Shown here: positions 36,951 to 48,451 of the stretch, piece by piece | How the letters are laid out: the number at the start of each line of letters is the position of its first letter | Position numbering within the stretch: the first letter of the stretch is position 1 | Origin: Pseudorhodoferax sp. Leaf265 | GTDB taxonomy: Bacteria > Pseudomonadota > Gammaproteobacteria > Burkholderiales > Burkholderiaceae_C | Assembly: GCF_001422365.1 (NCBI RefSeq) | Contig: NZ_LMMT01000039.1 | Coordinates: forward strand, 469,920 to 533,919 | DNA length: 64,000 bases | Reading direction: 5' to 3' | The notes under the pieces: model-generated | Databases searched by the model: none | What the model was told of the DNA's origin: nothing | Seen by the model: only the letters and a program-made list of their open reading frames with translations | Translations under genes and position numbers: made by a program

Positions 36951-39900
36951 ATGTCTCGTCCTGGTCGATCCGCAACCCGGTCCCGGCCGTCCTGACCTTC
37001 ATCCTGCTCACGGTGCTGGGGCTCATCGGCTTCCGGTCGCTGCAGATCCAGGACTTTCCCGACACCGACCTGCCGACCATCCAGGTCTCCGCGTCGCTCG
37101 AAGGCGCCGCGCCGGCCCAGCTGGAGACCGAGGTCGCGCGCAAGATCGAGGACAAGCTCGCATCGCTGGGCCGCCTGGACCACATCACCACGACCATCAC
37201 CGACGGCGCGGTGACCATCGGCGTCAGCTTCGAGATCGACAAGAATTCCGAGGAGGCGCTGAACGAGGTCCGCAACGCGGTCGACGGTGCCCAGGCCGAC
37301 CTGCCCGCCAGCATGGCGTCGCCCACGGTCTCCAAGCTGACCACGGCCAGCAGCGCGCTGCTGACCTACACCATCGACGCGCCATCGATGGACGAGCAGG
37401 ACCTGTCCTGGTTCGTCGACAACCAGGTCACCAAGAGCCTGCTGGCCGTGCCGGGCGTGGGCTCCGTGGCGCGCGTGGGCGGGGTCAGCCGCGAAGTCCA
37501 CGTCGACCTCGATTCGGTGCTGATGGCCGGCCTGGGCGTCACGCCGGCCGACGTGTCCACGCGGCTCAAGGCGACGCAGAAGGAATCCTCGGGCGGCGAG
37601 CTGTTCGTGGGCGGGCGCAAGCAGTCCAGCCGCACCCTGGCCACCGCGGGCTCGGCCGCCGAGGTCGCGGCCATCACGGTGCCGCTGGCCGATGGCCGCT
37701 ATGTGCGGCTGGACCAGATCGCCCGCATCCGCGACACGCATGCCGAGCGCACGACCATGGCGCTGCGCGACGGCAGGCAGGTGATCGGCTTCCAGGTCAA
37801 GCGCTCGCGGGGCTTCTCGGATGTCGGCGTCGCCGACGGCGTGCGCGCGGCGCTGCAGAAGTTCTCCGCCGCGCACCCCGAGCTGCGCATCGCCGAGGCC
37901 AGCAACACCGTCACGCCGATCGAGGAGAACTACCAAGGCTCCATGGAGCTGCTGCTCGAAGGCGCGGTGCTGGCCGTGCTGGTGGTGGGCTGGTTCCTGC
38001 GCGACCTGCGCGCCACGCTCATCGCAGCGGCGGCGCTGCCGCTGTCCATCGCGCCGGCCTTCGCCTTCATGGCGCTGGCGGGCTACTCGCTCAACACCAT
38101 CACGCTGCTCTCACTGTCATTGGTGGTCGGCGTGCTGGTCGACGACGCGATCGTGGAAATCGAGAACATCGAGCGCCACCTGCTGATGGGCAAGACGCCC
38201 TACCAGGCCGCGATGGAGGCCGCGGACGAGATCGGCCTGGCGGTCATCGCCACCACCTTCACGCTGGTGGCGGTGTTCCTGCCCACGGCCTTCATGGGCG
38301 GCATCCCGGGCAAGTTCTTCCGCCAGTTCGGCGTGACGGCCTCGGTCGCCGTGCTGGCGTCATTGCTGGTGGCGCGGCTGCTCACGCCGATGATGGCGGC
38401 CTACCTGCTCAGGCCCAAAGCTGCGCACCTGCACGGCGCAGCGACGGACGGGCCCACCATGACACGCTACCTGGGCTGGGTGCGCGGCGTGCTGCAGCAC
38501 CGCAAGTCCACGGCCGCGGCCGCGCTCCTCTTCCTGGTGCTGTCGCTGGGCCTGGCGCTGTCGATCCCGACGGCGTTCATGCCGGCGCAGGACAAGGCCC
38601 AGAGCACGGTGACGCTCCAGCTCGGCCCCGACGCCACGCTGGAGCAGACCGTCGCCACCAGCCGGCAGGCGCAGCAGATCCTGAGCGCCATGCCCGAGGT
38701 GCGGTCCGTGTTCATGGCCGCCGGCACGGCCAGCTCCGGCAGCGGCATGGCCACCACCTCCACCACCGATGTCGGCAGTGCCACGCTCACGGTCGACCTG
38801 GTGGACCGGGGCGACCGCGCGCGCAAGCAGTCCCAGGTCGAGGCCGCCATGCGCGCGCAGCTGCGGGCCATTCCCGGCGTGCGCGTGACCGTCAGCGGCA
38901 GCAGCACCGGTTCGACCCTGGAGATCACGCTGGCCGGCGACGATGCCGACCTGCTGAACCAGGCCGCGCAACAGGCCGAGCAGCAGCTGCGCTCGCTCCA
39001 GGGCATCGGCAACGTGACGTCGAGCGCGGCCCTGCAGCGGCCGGAGGTCCAGGTGCGGCCTGACCATGCGCGCGCCGCGGCCCTGGGCGTCACCGCCGAG
39101 GCGCTGGCCGACGCCGTGCGGCTCGCGACCTATGGCGACTACGCGACGGCGCTGCCCAAGCTCAACCTGCCCGAGCGCCAGATCGCGATCCGCGTGCGCA
39201 TGGACGACGCCGTGCGCGCCGACATGGACGCGGTGGCCCGGCTGCGCGTGCAGGGGGCGCAGGGCACGGTCAGCCTCGGTGCGGTGGCGGACGTGGCCAT
39301 GGGCAGCGGGCCCGCGCAGATCGACCGCCTGGACCGCTCCCGCAATGTGACGTTGAGCGTGGAGCTCAACGGCCGCGCGCTCGGCGAAGTACAACGCGAG
39401 GCCATGGCCTTGCCGGCGTTCACCGCGCTGCCCGCCGGCGTGCGCCTGGTGGAACAAGGCGAGCTGCAGCGCATGGCCGAGCTGTTCACCAGCTTCGGCA
39501 CGGCGATGGCCATCGGCGTGTTCTGCATCTATGCGGTGCTGGTGCTGCTGTTCCACGACTTCCTGCAGCCCGCCACCATCCTGTGCGCGCTGCCACTGGC
39601 CTTCGGTGGCGCGTTCGGCGCGCTCTGGCTCACGAACCAGTCGTTCTCGATGCCGGTGGTCATCGGCGTGCTGATGCTGATGGGCATCGTGACCAAGAAC
39701 TCGATCCTGCTGGTGGAGTACGCCATCGTCGCGCGGCGCGACCGCGCACTGGCACGCCTTGATGCGGTGGTCGACGCTTGCCACAAGCGGGCGCGGCCCA
39801 TCGTCATGACGACCATCGCCATGGCCGCCGGCATGCTGCCCAACGCGCTGGGCCTGGGCGCGGAGCCGAGCTTCCGGCAGCCGATGGCGATCGTGGTGAT

Positions 39901-40021
39901 CGGCGGCCTGCTCACCTCGACCGTGCTGAGCCTGCTGGTCGTGCCCGTGGTGTTCACCTATGTGGACGACCTGCTGCAGTGGCTGCGCCGGTTGCTGCCG
40001 TCCCGGCGTTCCAGTGCATGA
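36947..40021 (+). CDS. RND efflux transporter permease (AcrB/MdtB-like)
   Basis: 1024 residues, standard for the family, with 12 membrane helices and two large periplasmic loops. GVLVDDAIVEIENIERHL carries the paired acidic residues of the proton relay in helix 4. FPDTDLPTIQVSASLEGAAP and MAAGMLPNALGLG are typical of the hydrophobe/amphiphile (HAE-1) branch. It exports lipophilic compounds with proton antiport. Substrate cannot be predicted. Transcription is probably under the divergent CpxAR-like pair. Confidence 0.94.
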   Translation: MNVSSWSIRNPVPAVLTFILLTVLGLIGFRSLQIQDFPDTDLPTIQVSASLEGAAPAQLETEVARKIEDKLASLGRLDHITTTITDGAVTIGVSFEIDKNSEEALNEVRNAVDGAQADLPASMASPTVSKLTTASSALLTYTIDAPSMDEQDLSWFVDNQVTKSLLAVPGVGSVARVGGVSREVHVDLDSVLMAGLGVTPADVSTRLKATQKESSGGELFVGGRKQSSRTLATAGSAAEVAAITVPLADGRYVRLDQIARIRDTHAERTTMALRDGRQVIGFQVKRSRGFSDVGVADGVRAALQKFSAAHPELRIAEASNTVTPIEENYQGSMELLLEGAVLAVLVVGWFLRDLRATLIAAAALPLSIAPAFAFMALAGYSLNTITLLSLSLVVGVLVDDAIVEIENIERHLLMGKTPYQAAMEAADEIGLAVIATTFTLVAVFLPTAFMGGIPGKFFRQFGVTASVAVLASLLVARLLTPMMAAYLLRPKAAHLHGAATDGPTMTRYLGWVRGVLQHRKSTAAAALLFLVLSLGLALSIPTAFMPAQDKAQSTVTLQLGPDATLEQTVATSRQAQQILSAMPEVRSVFMAAGTASSGSGMATTSTTDVGSATLTVDLVDRGDRARKQSQVEAAMRAQLRAIPGVRVTVSGSSTGSTLEITLAGDDADLLNQAAQQAEQQLRSLQGIGNVTSSAALQRPEVQVRPDHARAAALGVTAEALADAVRLATYGDYATALPKLNLPERQIAIRVRMDDAVRADMDAVARLRVQGAQGTVSLGAVADVAMGSGPAQIDRLDRSRNVTLSVELNGRALGEVQREAMALPAFTALPAGVRLVEQGELQRMAELFTSFGTAMAIGVFCIYAVLVLLFHDFLQPATILCALPLAFGGAFGALWLTNQSFSMPVVIGVLMLMGIVTKNSILLVEYAIVARRDRALARLDAVVDACHKRARPIVMTTIAMAAGMLPNALGLGAEPSFRQPMAIVVIGGLLTSTVLSLLVVPVVFTYVDDLLQWLRRLLPSRRSSA

Positions 40022-40073
40022 AGCGCCGGCGGCTCGCGCATGAACGGCCGGGCCGCTGCGACGCCTGGGCCGG

Positions 40074-40484
40074 TCAGCGCGTGTCCTGCATCACCAGCTG
40101 CGTCTGCGTGACCACGGCGCAGAGCTTGCCGTCGGCGTTGCGGATGCTGGTCTGCCAGACCTGGGTGGTACGGCCGCGGTGCAGGGCCACGCACTCGCCC
40201 GTGACCACGCTGCCGACCTTGGCCCCGGCCATGAATTTGGTGCTGGAATCGGTGGTCGTGGTGCGCTGGCCTGCCCCCAGCTGGGCGAAGGTGCCGACCG
40301 CGCCCAGCGTGTCGGCGAAGGCCATGTAGGCGCCGCCATGCAGGATGCCGCCAGCTGTGCACAGGTCGGGCCGCACCTGCATTTCAGCCAGCACGCGTTC
40401 GGGCGAGAGCGCGGTCAGGCGCACGCCCATGAGGCCGGGGAAGAGTGGATCGAGGCGGGCCTGGACGGCGGCGAGGTCGGACAT
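40074..40484 (-). CDS. PaaI-type hotdog thioesterase
   Basis: 136 residues of a single hotdog domain. LCTAGGILHGGAYMAFADTLGA is the PaaI-family active-site helix with the catalytic Asp region, followed by TDSSTKFMAGAKVGS and a beta-sheet ending. Such enzymes hydrolyse aryl- or acyl-CoA thioesters in the cytoplasm to free stalled CoA. It lies 35 bases downstream of an SDR gene on the same strand and probably shares its transcript. Physiological substrate unknown. Confidence 0.88.
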   Translation of the reverse strand: MSDLAAVQARLDPLFPGLMGVRLTALSPERVLAEMQVRPDLCTAGGILHGGAYMAFADTLGAVGTFAQLGAGQRTTTTDSSTKFMAGAKVGSVVTGECVALHRGRTTQVWQTSIRNADGKLCAVVTQTQLVMQDTR

Positions 40485-40519
40485 GCGCGAAGTCTCCTGG
40501 GCTTGTGTGGTGTGGCGGA

Positions 40520-41305
40520 TCAGCCGGTCGCGGTGTGCCGCGCGTGCAGCTTCTGCATGCCGCCCAGCCAGCGCTCGTAGTCCTGGCCCTTGGCGCGGAA
40601 GTACTGCAGCACTTCCGGGTGCGGCAGCACGAGGAAGCGTCCGTCGTGCATGGCCTGCAGCACGTCGTCGGCCACCTGCTCGGGCGGCAGCACGCCGTCG
40701 TGCGCGGCCGAGCTGTCGCCGCCCGTGCTGGCCACCATCGCCGTCTGCACCGATTGCGGGCACAGGCAGGCCACGCCCAGGCCGCGCCGCCCGTAGGCAA
40801 TGCGCAGCCATTCCGCGAACGCCACGGCCGCGTGCTTGGTCACGGCATAGGGCGCGGTCTCGACGATGCTGAGCAGGCCCGCGGCCGATGCCGTGACGAG
40901 GAAGAAGCCCTCGCCGCGCGCGACCATCTCGGGCACGACGGCGCGCGCGGCCCAGACATGGGCCATGCCATGCACCTGCCACATCGCATTCCAGAGTTCG
41001 TCGTCGAGTTCGATGCCGCCAGCCTTGCCGAGGATGCCTGCGTTCGACAGGTAGGCATCGACCTGGCCGAAGTGCTCGCGCGTCGCCGCGACCAGGGCCT
41101 GGATCTCGGCCTCCTGCCGCACGTCGCAGCGCAGCGCCAGGCCCGCGCCTGCGGGCAGGCCGTCGGCCACCTGCTGCGCCGCTTCTTGCTGGATGTCGGC
41201 CACGACCACGCCGCGCGCGCCCGCGGCGGCGCAGCGCTGCGCCAGGCTGCGGCCGATGCCGCTGGCCCCGCCGGTGACGATGACGACCTTGTTCCGGATG
41301 TCCAT
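40520..41305 (-). CDS. Short-chain dehydrogenase/reductase
   Basis: 261 residues of the classical SDR type. Cofactor motif TGGASGIG (about 12-19), NAG in SNAGILG, catalytic Ser in VTASAAG and the YAVTK pair (Tyr and Lys) are present. Asp at the end of beta-2 (VVADIQ) suggests NAD preference. The C-terminal region (LPHPEVLQYFRAKGQDYERWL) resembles annotated SDRs acting in acyl or terpenoid oxidation, but the substrate is unknown. It is upstream of the thioesterase gene. Confidence 0.9.
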   Translation of the reverse strand: MDIRNKVVIVTGGASGIGRSLAQRCAAAGARGVVVADIQQEAAQQVADGLPAGAGLALRCDVRQEAEIQALVAATREHFGQVDAYLSNAGILGKAGGIELDDELWNAMWQVHGMAHVWAARAVVPEMVARGEGFFLVTASAAGLLSIVETAPYAVTKHAAVAFAEWLRIAYGRRGLGVACLCPQSVQTAMVASTGGDSSAAHDGVLPPEQVADDVLQAMHDGRFLVLPHPEVLQYFRAKGQDYERWLGGMQKLHARHTATG

Positions 41306-41351
41306 GTGCCTGACCTCGTGGATGCGCAAGCGCGCGAAGAGCGCCAGTGTG

Positions 41352-42563
41352 TCAGCTCGGCGATGCGCCCTGTGTCGCGGTGTAGACGGCATAGACCGAC
41401 TGGCTCGCGATCATGAACAGCCGGTTGCGCTTGGGGCCACCGAAGGTCAGGTTGCCGCAGACCTCGGGCAGGCGGATGCGGCCGATCAGCTTGCCCTCGG
41501 GGTTCCAGACGGTGACGCCGTTGTAGCCCACGGCGCGGCCGGCGTTGCTGGCCGACCAGATGTTGCCGAACACGTCGGCGCGCAGGCCGTCGGGCCCGCA
41601 CTTGACGCCGTCGACCATGCAGTCGCTGAACACGCGCTGGTTCGACAGCTTGTTGTCCGCGCCCACGTCCAGCACGTGGATGTCGCCTTTGCCGGCCGGG
41701 CCGGTGCTGGCCACGTAGAGCTTCTTGAAGTCGGGCGAGAAGCACAGGCCGTTGGGGTTGGGCACCTTGTCGTCGGCGATCACCACGTCGAGCCGGCCGC
41801 TCGGATCCCAGCGGTAGACCTGGGTCGGCAGCTCCTGGCGCGCATCGCTCACGCCGGGCGGCTGGCCGATGCGGTTGTTGAGCCGGCCGGCGCGGTTGCT
41901 CTTGCCGCCGGCCGGATCGGGCGTGCCCTCGTACAGCTGCGCGCCGTAGGGCGGATCGGTGAACCAGATGCTGCCATCGCTGTGCGGCACGGCATCGTTG
42001 GGCGAGTTCAGGCGCTTGCCATTCCACCGATCGGCCAGGATCGTGGTGGACCCATCGAGTTCGTAGCGCACCACGCGGCGCGTCAGGTGCTCGCAGCTGA
42101 TCTGGCGGCCCTGGTAGTCGAAGCAGTTGCCGTTGCTGTTGTTCGAGGGGCTGCGGAACACCGAGACATGTCCGTCGTCCTCGATCCAGCGGTGCTGGCG
42201 GTCGGCCGGGATGTCGCTCCACAGCAGGAACTTGCCGACGGAATTCCAGGCCGGGCCCTCGGCCCAGCCGGCGCCGGTCCACAGGCGCTGGATCGATGCA
42301 TTGGGTTGCGCCAGGTCGTTGAAGGACGGATCGACCGCGATCACGTCGGGGTCCCAGAAGTAGGTTGTCGGTGGTGCGCCGGGGCCGAAGTCGCGCGGCG
42401 GTGTGGTCACGGTGCTGGGCGGCCCCAGCGGTGGCTTGCCCTGGGCCCAGGCACTGGCACCGGCCAGTGCCGCGGCGCCTGCACCGGCCCGGGCCAGGAA
42501 GCGCCTTCTGTCTGGCGTGGGCGCAATGCTGTCGCCCAGGCTCTGCTTGTCCGCTGTCGCCAT
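41352..42563 (-). CDS. SMP-30/gluconolactonase family protein, Tat-exported
   Basis: 403 residues with an AAAGGAGA ribosome binding site. The N-terminus carries a twin-arginine signal ([20 protein letters not shown]), so the folded enzyme goes to the periplasm. The rest is a six-bladed propeller with the family motifs EGPAWNSVGKFLLWSDIP, RLNSPNDAVPHSDGSIWFTDPPYG and NGLCFSPDFKKLYVA that hold the divalent metal. Members hydrolyse sugar or other lactones. It is divergent from rarA across 152 bases without an obvious regulatory motif. Confidence 0.9.
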   Translation of the reverse strand: MATADKQSLGDSIAPTPDRRRFLARAGAGAAALAGASAWAQGKPPLGPPSTVTTPPRDFGPGAPPTTYFWDPDVIAVDPSFNDLAQPNASIQRLWTGAGWAEGPAWNSVGKFLLWSDIPADRQHRWIEDDGHVSVFRSPSNNSNGNCFDYQGRQISCEHLTRRVVRYELDGSTTILADRWNGKRLNSPNDAVPHSDGSIWFTDPPYGAQLYEGTPDPAGGKSNRAGRLNNRIGQPPGVSDARQELPTQVYRWDPSGRLDVVIADDKVPNPNGLCFSPDFKKLYVASTGPAGKGDIHVLDVGADNKLSNQRVFSDCMVDGVKCGPDGLRADVFGNIWSASNAGRAVGYNGVTVWNPEGKLIGRIRLPEVCGNLTFGGPKRNRLFMIASQSVYAVYTATQGASPS

Positions 42564-42715
42564 GGTTGTCTCCTTTGTGTTGGCGGGTCGCATCCGGAAG
42601 CGCCGCCACGATACGGGGGTCGGCCGCGTCGCACAAGGCGGCGCGCGCAGGCGTTACATCTGGTTGGAAACTTGCGTGGCGTGAAGGCGCTGCGCGGGCA
42701 CCGGACAATGGGGCC

Positions 42716-44026
42716 ATGGCTTCCGCTTCCCGTCCCTCCGCCGCGCCGCACCAGCCCCTGCCCGAACGGCTGCGCCCCAAGACCCTGGGCGAGGTCGTCG
42801 GCCAGCAGCAATTGCTGGGCGAGGGCATGCCGCTGCGCATCGCCTTCGAATCCGGCCAGCCGCATTCCTGCATCCTGTGGGGCCCGCCCGGCACCGGCAA
42901 GACCACCATCGCGCGGCTCATGGCCGATGCCTTCGACGCGCAGTTCATCGCCATCAGCGCGGTGCTGGGCGGCGTCAAGGAGATCCGCGAAGCCGTGGAG
43001 CGGGCCACCATCGCGCGCGACGGACTGGAGCAGCGCGGCACCATCGTCTTCGTCGACGAGGTGCACCGCTTCAACAAGAGCCAGCAGGATGCCTTCCTGC
43101 CGCATGTGGAGAGCGGGCTGTTCACCTTCATCGGCGCGACCACCGAGAACCCCTCGTTCGAGGTCAACTCGGCTTTGCTGTCGCGCGCTGCGGTGTATGT
43201 GCTGCAGCCACTCGGCGAATCCGAGCTGCGCCAGATCGTCGCCAAGGCCCAGGCGATCGACGCCGTGCCCGAGACCGATGACAAGGCGGTGCAGCGCTTG
43301 ATCGCCTACGCAGACGGCGATGCGCGACGCCTGCTCAACACGCTGGAGACCCTGGCCGTGGCCGCACGCCAGGAGAAGCTCACGCGCATCGAGGACAACT
43401 GGCTGGTGCGCGTGCTGGGCGAGCGCATGCGCCGCTACGACAAGGGCGGCGACCAGTTCTACGACAGCATCAGCGCGCTGCACAAGTCGGTGCGCGGCTC
43501 CGACCCCGACGCGGCGCTGTACTGGCTGGTGCGCATGCTGGACGGTGGTGCCGAGCCGCGCTACATGGCACGCCGCCTGGTGCGCATGGCCAGCGAGGAC
43601 ATCGGCCTGGCCGACCCGCGCGCACTGCGCCTGGCGCTCGACGCGGCCGAGGTCTACGAACGCCTGGGCTCGCCCGAGGGCGAACTCGCACTGGCCGAGT
43701 GCGTGGTCTACCTGGCCGTGGCGCCCAAGTCCAATGCGGTCTACACCGCCTACAACCAGGCACGCGCTTTCGTGAAGCAGGACGGCACGCGGCCCGTGCC
43801 CATGCACCTGCGCAATGCACCAACCAAGCTCATGAAGAGCCTGGACTACGGCAAGAACTACCGCTACGCGCACGACGAGGACGACGGCTTCGCAGCCGGC
43901 GAGCGCTACTTCCCCGACGGCATGGACGACCCCCAGTTCTACCGTCCTGTGCCGCGCGGGCTGGAGCTCAAGATCGGCGAGAAGCTGGCCGCGCTGCGCG
44001 AAAAAAACCGCCAGCAGCGCGGCTGA
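42716..44026 (+). CDS. rarA: Replication-associated recombination protein A
   Basis: 436 residues. AAA+ clamp-loader-like ATPase with Walker A GPPGTGKT (56-63), Walker B IVFVDEVHRFNKSQQDA, sensor 1 GATTENPSFEVN and the C-terminal MgsA tetramerisation domain (about 260-436, HKSVRGSDPDAALYWL). It acts at stalled replication forks. In E. coli it follows lolA; here 17 kb of unrelated genes lies between. Start at 42716 gives the family N-terminus (PLPERLRPKTLGEVVGQ). Confidence 0.95.
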   Translation: MASASRPSAAPHQPLPERLRPKTLGEVVGQQQLLGEGMPLRIAFESGQPHSCILWGPPGTGKTTIARLMADAFDAQFIAISAVLGGVKEIREAVERATIARDGLEQRGTIVFVDEVHRFNKSQQDAFLPHVESGLFTFIGATTENPSFEVNSALLSRAAVYVLQPLGESELRQIVAKAQAIDAVPETDDKAVQRLIAYADGDARRLLNTLETLAVAARQEKLTRIEDNWLVRVLGERMRRYDKGGDQFYDSISALHKSVRGSDPDAALYWLVRMLDGGAEPRYMARRLVRMASEDIGLADPRALRLALDAAEVYERLGSPEGELALAECVVYLAVAPKSNAVYTAYNQARAFVKQDGTRPVPMHLRNAPTKLMKSLDYGKNYRYAHDEDDGFAAGERYFPDGMDDPQFYRPVPRGLELKIGEKLAALREKNRQQRG

Positions 44027-44097
44027 AAAGGCGCTTTTCACAGAGGGAAAACCCCGTCTGAATACACGCCAAACCGGCGGATGCCCATGACTACAAT

Positions 44098-44139
44098 CCC
44101 GCCCCAACCCGCTGCTGGCACAGGCTTGGCGGGCTTTTT
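44098..44139 (+). terminator. Possible rho-independent terminator between rarA and livH
   Basis: CCCGC and GCGGG arms (44108-44112 and 44129-44133, with an alternative outer CCCGCC/GGCGGG pair starting at 44098) precede a run of five T. The loop is long and the stem short, so strength is doubtful. It lies 55-100 bases before livH and could also act as an attenuator. Confidence 0.35.
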
Positions 44140-44190
44140 GCTAGTCCCCACAAAGGGCTATGCGCAGGGCGTACCGCAACGGAGAAGTCG

Positions 44191-45120
44191 ATGGATATCT
44201 TGCTACAGCAGATCATCAATGGTCTGGTCATGGGCAGCATGTACGCATTGGTGGCCTTGGGCTACACCATGGTGTACGGCATCATCAACCTGATCAATTT
44301 CGCCCACGGCGAAGTGCTCATGGTGGGAGCACTCACAAGCTGGTCGGTCATCGGCCTCATGCAACAGAACATGGCCGGCACGCCCGGCTGGATCATCCTG
44401 ATCATCGCCATGGTGATCGCCTGCATCGTCGCTGCCGCACTGAATTTCGTGATCGAGAAGGTGGCCTACCGGCCGCTGCGCAACAGCCCCAAGCTGGCGC
44501 CGCTGATCACCGCCATCGGCGTCTCCATCCTGCTGCAGACGCTGGCCATGATCATCTGGAAGCCCAACTACAAGGCCTACCCCACGCTGCTGCCCAGCGA
44601 CCCCATCCACATCGGCGGGGCCGTGATCTCGCCCACGCAGGTGCTGATCCTGGGGCTCACGGCGGTGTCGCTGGCCGTGTTGATGTGGCTGGTCAACTTC
44701 ACCAAGCTGGGGCGCGCCATGCGTGCCACGGCCGAGAACCCGCGCGTGGCCGCGCTCATGGGCGTCAAGCCCGACGTGGTGATCTCCGCCACCTTCATCA
44801 TCGGGGCCGTGCTGGCGGCGATCGCCGGCGTGATGTACGCCTCCAACTACGGCACGGCCCAGCACGCGATGGGCTTCCTGCCCGGCCTGAAGGCCTTCAC
44901 GGCCGCGGTGTTCGGCGGCATCGGCAACCTGGGCGGCGCCGTGGTCGGTGGCATCCTGCTGGGCCTGATCGAGGCCATCGGCTCGGGCTACATCGGCCAA
45001 CTGACGGGCGGTGTGCTGGGGAGCCACTACTCGGACATCTTCGCCTTCATCGTGCTCATCATCATCCTCACGCTGCGGCCCTCGGGCCTCCTGGGTGAGC
45101 GGGTGGCGGACCGGGCCTGA
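44191..45120 (+). CDS. livH: Branched-chain amino-acid ABC transporter permease LivH
   Basis: 309 residues, eight or so membrane helices. LQQIINGLVMGSMYALVALG and GYTMVYGIINLINFAHGE are the LivH N-terminal signatures and AVFGGIGNLGGAVVGGILLG is the family C-terminal loop. It forms the membrane channel with LivM. GGAGAAG precedes the ATG. It heads a four-gene cluster livH-livM-livG-livF. Confidence 0.93.
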   Translation: MDILLQQIINGLVMGSMYALVALGYTMVYGIINLINFAHGEVLMVGALTSWSVIGLMQQNMAGTPGWIILIIAMVIACIVAAALNFVIEKVAYRPLRNSPKLAPLITAIGVSILLQTLAMIIWKPNYKAYPTLLPSDPIHIGGAVISPTQVLILGLTAVSLAVLMWLVNFTKLGRAMRATAENPRVAALMGVKPDVVISATFIIGAVLAAIAGVMYASNYGTAQHAMGFLPGLKAFTAAVFGGIGNLGGAVVGGILLGLIEAIGSGYIGQLTGGVLGSHYSDIFAFIVLIIILTLRPSGLLGERVADRA

Positions 45121-45131
45121 GGAACGACGCC

Positions 45132-46325
<1,194 letters not shown>

Positions 46326-46337
46326 AGCGAGACGGAC

Positions 46338-47108
46338 ATGGCAGACACGGTTCTCAACGTCAGCGGCATCTCCAAGCGTTTCGGCGGCCTGCAGGCTCTC
46401 AGCGATGTGGGCATGAAGATCGAACGCGGCCAGGTGTACGGCCTGATCGGCCCCAACGGTGCCGGCAAGACCACCTTCTTCAACGTGATCACGGGGCTCT
46501 ACACGCCCGACAGCGGCAGCTTCGAGCTGGCCGGCAAGCCCTACAAGCCGACCGCCGTGCACGAGGTCGCGCAGGCCGGCATCGCGCGCACCTTCCAGAA
46601 CATCCGGCTGTTCGCCGAGATGACGGCGCTGGAGAACGTCATGGTGGGCCGCCATGTGCGCACGCGCTCGGGCCTGCTCGGCGCGATCTTCCGCACCGGC
46701 GGCTTCAAGAACGAGGAGCTGGCCATCGCCCAGCGCGCGCAGGAGTTGCTCGACTATGTGGGCATCGGCCGGCTGGCCGACTACAAGGCGCGCACGCTGA
46801 GCTACGGTGACCAGCGCCGCCTGGAGATCGCGCGCGCGCTGGCCACCGACCCGCAGCTGATCGCACTGGACGAGCCCGCTGCCGGCATGAACGCCACCGA
46901 AAAGGTGCAGCTGCGCGAGCTCATCGACCGCATCCGCAAGGACAACCGCACCATCCTGCTCATCGAGCACGACGTGAAGCTGGTGATGGGCCTGTGCGAC
47001 CGTGTGACCGTGCTCGACTACGGCAAACTGATCGCGCAGGGCACGCCGGCCGAGGTGCAGAAGAACGAAAAGGTGATCGAGGCTTACCTCGGCACGGGAG
47101 CGCATTGA
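46338..47108 (+). CDS. livG: Branched-chain amino-acid ABC transporter ATP-binding protein LivG
   Basis: 256 residues. Walker A GPNGAGKTT, the LivG hallmark GIARTFQNIRLFAEMTALEN, signature LSYGDQRRLEIARALA and Walker B LIALDEPAAGMNATE are all present. It pairs with LivF to energise the LivHM channel. It starts 12 bases after livM. Confidence 0.95.
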   Translation: MADTVLNVSGISKRFGGLQALSDVGMKIERGQVYGLIGPNGAGKTTFFNVITGLYTPDSGSFELAGKPYKPTAVHEVAQAGIARTFQNIRLFAEMTALENVMVGRHVRTRSGLLGAIFRTGGFKNEELAIAQRAQELLDYVGIGRLADYKARTLSYGDQRRLEIARALATDPQLIALDEPAAGMNATEKVQLRELIDRIRKDNRTILLIEHDVKLVMGLCDRVTVLDYGKLIAQGTPAEVQKNEKVIEAYLGTGAH

Positions 47109-47109
47109 G

Positions 47110-47823
<714 letters not shown>

Positions 47824-47828
47824 GCGTG

Positions 47829-47842
47829 GCGGCAGGCGCCGC
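47829..47842. terminator. Weak hairpin between livF and the convergent Nudix gene
   Basis: GCGGC-AGGC-GCCGC, a 5-bp stem directly after the livF stop and touching the Nudix stop. It has no T tract, so it may only protect 3' ends. Confidence 0.25.
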
Positions 47843-48390
47843 TACGCAATGTCCAGCTGGTGCATCCCGAACCGGCCGGCCTTGCGGTCGGCGAAGAACC
47901 ACTGCAGCGTCTCGCGCACGGTCTTGAACGCGATCTCGTCCCAGGGAATCTCGTGTTCGTGGAACAGCCGCGCCTCGATGGTCTCGTGGCCGGGGTCGAA
48001 GCGGTCGTGCAGCAACTGGGCGCGGTAGAACATGTGGACCTGGCCCACACGCAGCACGTTGATGAGGCTGAACAGCTCGCCCATTTCGTAGGCCGCGCCG
48101 GCCTCTTCGTCGGTCTCGCGCGCGGCGCCCTGGGCCGTGGTCTCGCCCAGTTCCATGAAGCCAGCCGGCAGCGTCCACTTGCCCCAGCGCGGCTCGATGT
48201 TGCGCTTGCACAGCAGCACGCGCTCGTCCAGCACCGGCACCGTGCCGACCACGATCAGCGGATTCTCGTAGTGGATGGTCGCGCAGGCCGGGCAGACCGC
48301 CCGCTCCTTGGTGTCGCCGTCGTCCGGCACGCGGTAGACCACGGCGGTGCCGCAGTTGCGGCAGTGCTTGAGGGGGGGGCGAAAGCTCAT
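47842..48390 (-). CDS. Nudix hydrolase with N-terminal zinc ribbon
   Basis: 182 residues. An N-terminal zinc ribbon (HCRNCG and VCPACA, residues about 8-40) precedes the Nudix domain with a full Nudix box GFMELGETTAQGAARETDEE continuing AGA. This layout is close to NudC-like or ADP-ribose/NADH pyrophosphatase relatives that lack the NudC N-terminal domain. It likely hydrolyses a nucleoside diphosphate derivative. The ATG at 48390 places the ribbon near the N-terminus; an upstream start at 48423 is possible. Confidence 0.88.
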   Translation of the reverse strand: MSFRPPLKHCRNCGTAVVYRVPDDGDTKERAVCPACATIHYENPLIVVGTVPVLDERVLLCKRNIEPRWGKWTLPAGFMELGETTAQGAARETDEEAGAAYEMGELFSLINVLRVGQVHMFYRAQLLHDRFDPGHETIEARLFHEHEIPWDEIAFKTVRETLQWFFADRKAGRFGMHQLDIA

Positions 48391-48451
48391 GGCGGGGCAG
48401 TGTAATGAGGAGCGGCGGCGCATTCTTGCGCCACGCGCTCCGTGGGCGGCG

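Noticed and set aside
44029..44043. GAAAAG-GCG-CTTTTC after the rarA stop as a terminator
   Set aside because: An A/T stem with a 3-base loop and no T run; too weak to be convincing.
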